Shown here one piece after another: positions 56,601 through 64,000 of a stretch of 64,000 nt of DNA (positions are counted from its first letter, which is position 1; each line of letters starts with the position of its first letter). Where the stretch lies: the NCBI GenBank assembly GCA_008933995.1, contig WARS01000071.1:7155018-7219017 (forward strand), given 5' to 3'. The notes below the pieces were generated by a model, which was not told the DNA's origin, searched no databases, and saw only the letters and a list, made by a program, of their open reading frames with translations. This DNA comes from Datnioides undecimradiatus (Eukaryota > Chordata > Actinopteri > Lobotiformes > Datnioididae). The position numbers and the translations under genes were made by a program.

Positions 56601-59600
56601 CATAAAACAATGCACACTGCTGAATGGAGTCAAACTTTAAAGCTCTACTCTTCACAATAGCTACCATTACAAGAAACCTATCTTGTTCTTCTCTTGCATT
56701 CATTTACTCACCAATTCAGCTGAATACTGTTATTGCCTGGCTGTGACTTTGACTTATAAAACCAGAAGTCCTTGATCAGATTGAAATGTAACAAATTCTT
56801 TTAATACCAGCATTTTGTAATTTCCAGAGCTTTCTTCATTTTAGTAAGTGGGCATTTCTGCATATTAGGTGGGTGTCAAAGACAATTTTCAGTTGCTATT
56901 GGTGCAAATGGGTTTGTGGACAGAATATCTTAATTTTCTAAATCAAAGATCATCTTCAGCAGCTCTGCCCCACCTTGTCCTCACTGATACTCACTGGTGT
57001 TGGAGCTGTAGCTGTAGCCTGTAGTGGTGGGTGGTGGTGAGTCTGAGTCCACAGAGGCCGTATCTTCATCCTGGGAACAACCAGCCTGGATGGCCCGCAG
57101 GTAGCTGTGGCTGCGCGACCGGAAGCACGTAGGCGCAGGCAGATCCAGAGCCTCCACTGCCTGCGATTCCCCTTCACAGTACGGTACTGAGTGCCCAAAG
57201 CCCTGCCCGCATACCTGAAAGAACGTGTGCAGACTCACACGCTGAGGGCAGAGGGCAAACTGTGAAACATGCAACTACTAGCTCTAAACCCAGTGGTGAA
57301 AAAGTACTAGGAGGCAACAGTGCCAATACAGCAGTGTACACATACTCAATTCCAGGTGAGTATTCTCAGCAAAATGTAATTAAAGTACCAAGAATAAAAG
57401 TACTCATTCCACAAAAAATATTCACTGAGTCACAGATCAATCATTATAGATGATAATATTCAATTGTTAATACAAAATAAAAAAAAACTAAAATAAAATT
57501 ACAAAATAAATAGGACAAAACCTACAACAAACAGACACAGAGCAGCTGTGCAGCATACTCAAAATAGCATTGTTTCATTATTTCTTTGCAGCTGCAGATT
57601 TGTATTGCCATTGAATGACGGGAATAAGCGGTGACACCCTGCACCATCTGAAATGTTTAATCGTGAGACAAAAACAACCAGTAGTATTTTTATGTCTGAC
57701 ACTCGAGAAGCAAATATGAATGTGTCGTGGGTGGTACATAAACATGAATAACAATCTCTCAAAATCATCTCAATCAAAATGTTTTGTTTGATTGTAGTTC
57801 TGATTGACTTTACTGTAATCCTGAGAGAAACTGAACCTCTCAGTCATGAAAAAGCAAAGACTGATGCTGCTGCTTCTTTGTAAAAGAATGTTTGCATTAG
57901 TCTAGTGTGTGACTCTGCAGCCTTGTCCAATCCTGCTGATGAAGATATACAACAGGTTTATACCAAGGCATATGTCCCACTTTGATATTTTGCAAACATG
58001 CTCAGCTCATCTCCTCTATCCGAGCAGCTTGTTCCCAGCTGGCGCATTTATATACCATCGCAGTACTGTCAGCAACATTATGTACACTTAAATATTCTCT
58101 AATGGTAGCTTAAAACTTGGAAAGTTGCGTTAATGTCTTTACATTGGCTGCCTGACTGGCTGAGCCATTGGAGTTGACCCAAAATGATCTAATTAGCTGC
58201 TTGATTTCATGAAGCATGAATATTTATGTTATATCCACAAAAGTGCATTAGTTGTTGCTGTCATGAAGACATAAGTTTGTCATGGCTCTAATCTACACCC
58301 CAGATAAACAGGCACAAATTATGACATAGTCTTTACCAGACAGGTAGTAATAATAATGTGACCAGGGACAGTAATTGCAGCACATTTGATAAGGTAACAA
58401 ACCTACCTGAGTGCCCGAGCCTCTGCCCAGTGTGCCAGAGCATTGGCTGAAATCATTGTTCCTGTGGCGTGGAGGGGCCTCCAGCGGGCTCACCAGGCAG
58501 TCTAAGTTATCAAGGCTCCGATTAGTCGACAGCTCTTTGAGGGATGGCAGAGAGCTGTGGAAGTGAACGTAATAATCAGCCTCTCAGGAAGTCAAAGACT
58601 GGAATAAGTGAGGGTTGTGTTTAATTCATGATATCCTGGTGAAAGTTTAAGTCATACTCCGAAACAGTTCCCCTGGGTGTTTTAAAATTAAATCTTATTG
58701 AGATGTGTGAATAGTGATATGTGCTAGGGCTTAAAATAGCAGCACAGGAGAAACAATGATTTATGAGGAAAAGGGTTCATTTGCAAAAAGCAGATGTCTC
58801 CGTTGTGATTAATTCTTTGTGCACTAAAGGGAATGTTAATTAAACTGCTGTTGGGCTGTTTCAAAGAGACCACTACATTTTCTTATTTTCCAAAACCATA
58901 TTTTTCTTATTGCTCTGTAATTGTAATACCAATCAAACTGATGTTACTTTATTCATTTTTCATTAGTAAGTGTAGTTTTATCTGTATTTGCAAATGAACT
59001 CTTACATGATTTCTTAAATCCACCTTCTGATTGATCTATGATATGTGCAAGAGGTTTCCACTGTTCTGGCTTGCCCTTTTGGAGCCAGGTGTTAGTGAAA
59101 ATGTGTGTGCCGTGCACTGAGCGGCAGGGTGTGGTGGAGTGATTTTCATGAAAGATTTGCATGTTATGAAATCAGGGCTTGAGGAAGTGAGTAAAAGTAA
59201 AGTACTAACGCACCACTCAGGATACCTGCAAGGTAAGAGATGGAACACGGGGCAGAGAGGAAGTACTGGGAGGGTTTGGCAAAAATAGGTGGTGGATAGT
59301 GGTGGTGGGGCAAGTGAGGGTAGGTGGAGGGCCACACTGCCTGCCTAAGGATGACACTGACCTCAGATGCTGCATAGAGCATGCACTCTGTAGGGGCGAC
59401 CACAGATAATCCTCCCGCATGAGAGCGTAGCAACGAGGCCTGTCCGTATGAATGTAGGAGTGAAACACATGGCAAAATTTCATCTCCTACTGCTTTTGTA
59501 CCAAATAAAGATGATACTGTATTTCATTTTCCATGCCCTTTAATCAATGTACACCTCAACCTTCATAAACAGATTCTGTGAGCTTATACAGGAGAGCAGC

Positions 59601-61710
59601 TACCCATCCAGACAATCATTCGTGACATGATACTGCCACCTGCTGACTACCTTTAGGGACATGAGAAAAATGTCTCTTCCCACACTTCCAACAATTAACA
59701 CCCCCTCAGTGCCTATTTCTATTTTAATGAATGTAAAGTAAATAGCACGAACACAACTATGGCAAAACAATGAGCATGATAATCAAAGTTATAATTCCAG
59801 TGTGATGAATTGGATTTTCTATGCTGTGGGACTCACTTGCGTGGTGGTGGGGGCGGCTGCTGCTCGCTCAGTGAGTGCTGGGTGGCCTTCAGGTAGCTGT
59901 GGCGACGGGCAGCGGATTTGGGGGAAGGTTTGGGGCTTCCCTCTGAGTCCTCACTGTCTTCTAAGTCTCCCATAGCTTTCACATAGCTGCCACTGCGCAT
60001 CCTTCGACAGGGTATCTCGGTTCCTTTGGGCCGCCCACGACCCAGAGTTCCTGCCCAGTCCCCCAGTGGGACCTGGATTATGAATTATCATACATACCAC
60101 TGTGAGACTCTTAAACCATTTAATGCTGATATTTCAGGCGTTACCCTGAGATATGGTAAGTATTTCATCGCTTATGTCTGATATTGCTTGTATTTTTAAA
60201 TAAATATTCACAATATTAATCTGAACATGTGCAGCAATGGTGCTTACAAAAGAAAATATGACTGGGAATAAAGTCATGAATTATGTGGAAAATCTATAAC
60301 TGAGTATAAACAAAGAGTATAAAGTACATGTGATAAACAGAACAAGGGTCAACCCATTCACAAAATCATCAGGAAAAGGAAGAACTACCTTCCAGTGCTC
60401 AAAACTGATTAATAAAACCAACAAATTTCAGAGAAATTATAAAAAATATCCATGCAAACTTACAAAGAATGATGATGAAGATGAATACTCACTGGCCCTC
60501 CTACCTGAAGAAACTGTTGTGCCAAGTCTTGGTGGCATGACTTTGATTTAAGAAGGGTCCTGTTCACTGTAGCAGAGCCCTTCTGCAACACTTGCCTGGC
60601 CTGGCTGAGGGTGAGAGTGGACCAGGAGCCCCTCTTCACCAGTGTATCATCCTTGCTTCCTCTGGTTCCTCTTCCCTCCTCTTCCTTGGATCCTACCTGT
60701 GTCGCCGGGCAAGCAAGGAACTTGAGGTCACTGCTGCTTTTCGAGGTCTTGAGAGTATGTGCAGAAATGGTATTGTAGCCCTGTGGGATATGTCTGGCCT
60801 GGCTGTCTGACACCGCTCTGCCAAGAGTCATCATGGTCAGTGGGTTGCGGTAACCTACAGCAATAGTGCCAGCTTTGGTGGTGTCAGTGTCCAGGGCATC
60901 GTCCGAGCTCCATAGGCCTAATGTATTGGGCCTAGGTCTCTGCTTAGGCCCCTCGGTTTTAGCCCTGTCTTTACTCTTGCTCCTGCGGGTCGGTCTACCA
61001 CCGTCCTCACCAGCTCCTGCAGTGCCAGTCCCTCCTCCAGCAGAGCGCCCATTTAAGCTGCCTTTGATTGCGGAGTTTTCCAGGGACTGAGACTTGGCAA
61101 ACAGCTTCTGCACAGAGTGCATCAAGTGGCGTATCCGTCCTGGGCTCTCACTGCGTTGTTTTGACATACGTCCTCTATGAAACTGCAGCGTACTGAAGCC
61201 ATCACGCTGCAGGGGTAGGTGTCTCTCAAGCTGATCCAAAAGATTGGAGGGTAACCTATTCATTTTGGCCGCTGCTGCAGAGGAGATGGTAGCTGATCCA
61301 CTTGTGATCATAGGAGCACCAGTGAGGCCCAAACCCAAGCCCATGCCCATAGACAAGGAGTTGGACAGAGTACCTGCCCTGCTGCCTTGGCCAGCTCCCC
61401 CACCACCAGCCATACAGGCTTGGGAGCAGTCAACCTGGTCAGTCTGGGAGGTGAAGTGCAGACGAGGGAAGGTGCGGCTGTTGGACATCTGGCTGAAAGG
61501 CAGCAGGCAGTCAGGGGTCAGGGTGGTGGGGCTGGTGGGAGGGCACTGGTGGAGATGGGGGTCCAGGGTGCCATAGTGGTTTATGGTGGGGCTCAACAGA
61601 AAGGCGCTGTGAGGGTCAGAGGTCAGAGGACAGAGAGGCTTCTGGGGACATCCTGCTGGTTCACATGAGTCGGACAGGTGACGACTGCGGTTGGCTCCTA
61701 ACCCTTTCAT
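41662..61710 (-). CDS. dlgap4: Disks large-associated protein 4 (SAPAP4/GKAP4)
   Basis: DLGAP4 is a postsynaptic density scaffold that links the guanylate-kinase domain of PSD-95 proteins to SHANK. Exons in coding order: 60505-61710, 59837-60072, 59362-59439 (cassette), 58407-58554, 56995-57214, 46564-46991, 46377-46474, 44687-45114, 42748-42839, 42111-42263, 41662-41886. This gives 1103 residues with the cassette or 1077 without; human is about 992. The start is GCCACCATGA at 61710, giving MKGLG as in mammals. Visible features: GK-binding repeats (RSGSYVKAMGD, RRHSYLKATQ, RSHSYLRAIQAG), a proline-rich APPPVPPRTTSKP motif, two dynein light chain-type motifs (SIGIQVD, SIGVQVE), the GKAP homology domain (from WFLKLLQAE to KFDELYQLKANNW), and the C-terminal PDZ ligand PEAQTRL for SHANK. 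The C-terminus (IEIYVPEAQTRL) matches DLGAP4 rather than DLGAP1/3, which have IYIPEAQTRL. All phases agree. Which fish duplicate (4a or 4b) is unknown. Confidence 0.93.
46311..46342. repeat. 32-bp near-perfect palindrome (15-bp arms) beside a splice donor
   Basis: The left arm CAAATCACTTGTGGT is followed by CA and then its exact complement ACCACAAGTGATTTG. It lies in the dlgap4 intron, 35 bp downstream of the donor that follows exon 46377-46474 on the minus strand. In pre-mRNA it would form a 15-bp hairpin with a minimal loop. Confidence 0.9.
47689..47710. repeat. (TTGTG)n short tandem repeat
   Basis: About four perfect pentanucleotide units in the large dlgap4 intron. Confidence 0.85.
54300..55060 (-). 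promoter_or_regulatory. dlgap4: CpG-rich block, candidate internal promoter of dlgap4
   Basis: CpG dinucleotides are clustered here, often three or four per 60 bp, against nearly none in the flanking intron. Repeated GTTAGCT/AACGTTAGC motifs and a GTTAGCTAGCTAAC palindrome (54628-54641) occur. Three ATTGG motifs, at about 54897, 54940 and 54979, read CCAAT on the minus strand and would lie upstream of a minus-strand start at about 54780-54840. A plausible donor (ACA/GTAAGG) follows at about 54750. Mammalian DLGAP4 has a short isoform from an internal promoter just before the exon that follows here, which fits. Start site and first exon are inferred. Confidence 0.45.
57291..57430 (+). repeat. 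hAT-like non-autonomous element fragment
   Basis: It starts cagtggtgaaaaagtactag and includes gcaaaatgtaattaaagtac and aataaaagtactcattcc, the typical motif order of the family also seen at 21761 and 36560. It lies in the dlgap4 intron between 58407 and 57214. Confidence 0.6.
59362..59439 (-). CDS. dlgap4: Predicted 78-nt cassette exon of dlgap4
   Basis: A segment with a pyrimidine-containing ...GGACAG acceptor and an AG/GTCAGT donor that opens and closes in phase 2, exactly matching the exons on both sides (59837-60072 ends in phase 2; 58407-58554 begins with one base). It would insert 26 residues, including RCYALMREDYLWSPLQSACS, between PPPPPRK and SLPSLKELS. The frame has no stop. I do not remember this peptide in mammalian DLGAP4, so it is called from splice logic and protein-like composition. 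Since it is 3n and symmetric, it can be skipped without a frameshift. Confidence 0.5.
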
Positions 61711-61779
61711 GGTGGCTGAGATGTCGTCCTTAGAACATGTCTCCAATCAGTATGGGTCTACTGACCTGAAGGGCTTCAC
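61711..61779 (-). other. dlgap4: 5' UTR part of the first coding exon of dlgap4
   Basis: The exon with the initiator ATG is preceded by 69 nt back to an acceptor reading CTACATTGCAG at 61780-61790. The frame stays open upstream of the ATG (METCSKDDISAT precedes MKGLG), but MKGLG has the GCCACC Kozak context and matches the known mammalian start. Confidence 0.6.
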
Positions 61780-64000
61780 CTGCAATGTAGAAAGACAAAG
61801 GGAAGATCTACTAAACATGGAATTCAAGTCATTTTTCTAATTAATCAGTTTTTATTCCAGTTTAGTGGCCAGCTCTCTCAGGAATGTTTAATAAAGATGC
61901 ACCCGTGTTTGTCCCTTTATAGAGATTGAAGTTAACAGTGCATAACAGTTAAACATCCATTTGCATACAATATAACAGCTCAAATGTAGAGTTCAGCACA
62001 TCAATACTTAAAGCTAATGAAAACATTAGAGTTAGAGCCCATTTAGAAGTGTTTCTCCCAGTGTGTCCTTGAGGCTCCAGAACAGTAATTGAGCTAAAGA
62101 AGACAATATAGACCGTCTCTGCTGTGTGGCGCATTTCACAGAGGCACCATAACACAGCCAATAATGTGGAGAGCAGAGCAGTTTCCATATAAGTTGCATA
62201 ACACAATAAACCACCAGGTGGAGCACCAGTAGCAAGTACACAAGGGACTCTGTGTGCACACACATAAACATCATTTGGGTCTTTAATTACATTTCCAAAT
62301 AAATATGACCAGACTTAATAAAACTACTCCCCGCCCCGCCAACCTGTTTTATTATTTAATTTAATATTATTGTCTGAAGTGATTCTCAAAAACAAAAACA
62401 AATACTTATGCATATGCTCAATTTCTCTTTAATTTACTGCCTTTAATTTACTGTCAGGATGTCACTAAACTGATAAGAACAAGTGAGAAGTGAGGGTGAA
62501 AATCACATATTATTTCAACTGAAAATAAAAGCCCATTCAGTTTACTGCATGTACTGTTCCACCAGAGCAGTAAACCAGATAGCCAGAAGTCCAATCTTAA
62601 ACACTACACTGAGCTCGGAGCCACTGCGCTGACAGTCCATAGGAGAACGATATTGTGACTCATACATGTAAATGAGCTTTATATTTAAGGAGCGAAATTT
62701 GTTCGAAAGCAGGAAATGAACCCTCATTCCTGCAGATCTTTTTTTGGTACTTCGCCATCCCCTCGAATCCACTTACTGTGGGAATAAACGAGGAACAATA
62801 AGTCTTTCCTAATGCCTCGCTGAAAACTGAACAACTCCGGGACAAAAGAAAATGTTTCATACATGTATTTCAGTGGCATCTATATACTGATACAAGCAGA
62901 GATAGATAGTGTTGATCAGTTCACTTAGCTGTCCTTTTAAAATTCATAGATAATGTGGATGTTTTAGTTTTAATTTGAGCTCTTTGTTCAAGGTAAGATT
63001 TACAGCTGACAGGAGGAGACAGCTCTGATGTATAGCTAACAATCGTATTCTCACCGATTTCATGGGATAAATGTAATATGGCCTCCTGGTTATTGTTCCT
63101 CACAGTTTCCAATGAAACCACTATAATTCATCTTAACAAAAAGCCTTCATTGTTTTTTGTCATATACTGTATATGATATATATTTCTGCCATAGAGGCAA
63201 ATATGGTGGCCCAGCTGGCCTGACCACAGGTATGGAAACACAATGCAGAGCAAACCAGAGGTGATATATTTTAGGGCGACTGTTTCGTCTTCTTCTATCA
63301 CAGACCTACTCATTTTCAAAGCTCACTATGATCAGACAGTAATATTGCATCAAGGTTATGAAAACTCATAATTCACACAGCACAAATCCGTGCTGCATTA
63401 AATTCACTCTAACAGATGCTGTCTGTATCACACTGGAGTGACTCACTGATCAGTCAATGGTAAGAGCCCGCTCCCACAGCAAGCATGAAATCTTGCCTGG
63501 GAGCTGAATGTGGAATGTTAACTGCACACATTTTCATTCCACTGTGTTGGCTTGCCACTTCTTACGTCTCTCTGACCTCCCATACACTCTCTGCAGTGTG
63601 AGAGCAGCCACTTATCTGAGTCAGTGTTCCTGGACGGGCACAGCGGTGTGCTGACAAATACACCAGCGTTTTACAACGGCGCAGCCTGCTGTAATTCATC
63701 CACCCGGGCTGACTGTAGCCCCACGTGTTCACGTCCTGTAGGCGCCACTGCTGACAAACTGACGCACACCTACACACTGACACACCAACACACACTGACA
63801 CACGCACAAACGCGCTAACCGCCCACCCACCCGTCCAACGCAACCAAAACCCTGTCAACTGTTGAGCATCGCAGGGGCAAGATGAGAAAGAAATACTGTT
63901 CACAGTTCATGTAATTCTGTCACAGGTTCAGTGCATCTGTCAGTCTCTGTGATGGTGTCCAGCAGGCTCCTGCATAATTAAAAGGTGAATGAATCCTTGG
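61780..64000 (-). other. dlgap4: 5' intron or upstream region of dlgap4
   Basis: This is upstream of the acceptor at 61780 and so most likely a 5' UTR intron whose first exon lies beyond the window. It contains an imperfect CA-rich stretch at about 63768-63806 and no supportable exon or RNA gene. Confidence 0.5.

Larger units (their letters stand above)
46992..56994 (-). other. dlgap4: 10-kb intron of dlgap4
   Basis: A phase-1 intron joining exon 56995-57214 to exon 46564-46991, giving the junction SNTISNRKAPPPVPP. It contains a pentanucleotide repeat at 47689-47710, an unassigned 190-codon minus-strand frame at 47885-48457 and a CpG-rich promoter-like block at about 54300-55060. The remaining sequence is AT-rich and I saw no exon. 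Confidence 0.75.

Noticed and set aside
59036-59483. Three long overlapping minus-strand frames near 59.2 kb
   Set aside because: Only the 78-nt piece at 59362-59439 has matching splice sites and phase; the rest is not supported as coding.
60592-61668. Several plus-strand frames opposite the large dlgap4 exon
   Set aside because: Antisense shadows of a GC-rich coding exon.

Overview
The window looks like a chromosome segment from a ray-finned fish, most likely a percomorph teleost. It is AT-rich, has compact GT-AG introns with many (CA)n runs, and carries degenerate short inverted-repeat elements of kinds common in teleost introns. All gene calls come from reading exons directly: splice sites, intron phase and resemblance to vertebrate families I know. 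No alignment or database search was run.

There are four protein-coding genes. (1) Positions 1-16260, plus strand: the 3' two-thirds of a SCUBE-family gene, best matched to scube3, with fourteen exons covering the last two EGF domains, the spacer, the cysteine-rich repeats, the CUB domain and the C-terminus; the N-terminal exons lie to the left of the window. (2) Positions 16250-20870, minus strand, tail-to-tail with scube3: a secreted protein of seven complete CCP (sushi) domains, of the complement-regulator (C4BP-like) type. (3) Positions 24080-36300, minus strand: a complete pfkfb2-like gene for the bifunctional enzyme that makes and destroys fructose-2,6-bisphosphate; fifteen coding exons give a 536-residue product. 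(4) Positions 38400-64000, minus strand: dlgap4, a postsynaptic scaffold that joins PSD-95-type proteins to SHANK; the coding exons appear complete, with the promoter beyond the right edge.

The genes do not form a pathway. A CCP gene beside pfkfb2 recalls human 1q32, where PFKFB2 sits next to C4BPB/C4BPA and the complement-regulator cluster. SCUBE3 and DLGAP4 are elsewhere in human (6p21 and 20q11), so this order is a fish-specific or differently rearranged block.

Non-coding content is mostly introns, long 3' UTRs and small degenerate repeats: a foldback element with 31-bp terminal inverted repeats in the scube3 3' region, relatives of it in pfkfb2 introns, hAT-like and short ATTAA-rich repeats, a 300-bp polypurine tract and several microsatellites. 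No tRNA, rRNA, CRISPR array or recognisable retrovirus-like element was seen. The most interesting points are a phase-matched 78-nt cassette exon in dlgap4, a CpG-rich promoter-like block inside the big dlgap4 intron, three stop-free multiple-of-three introns in scube3, a 32-bp palindrome next to a dlgap4 splice donor, and the nearly overlapping 3' ends of scube3 and the CCP gene.
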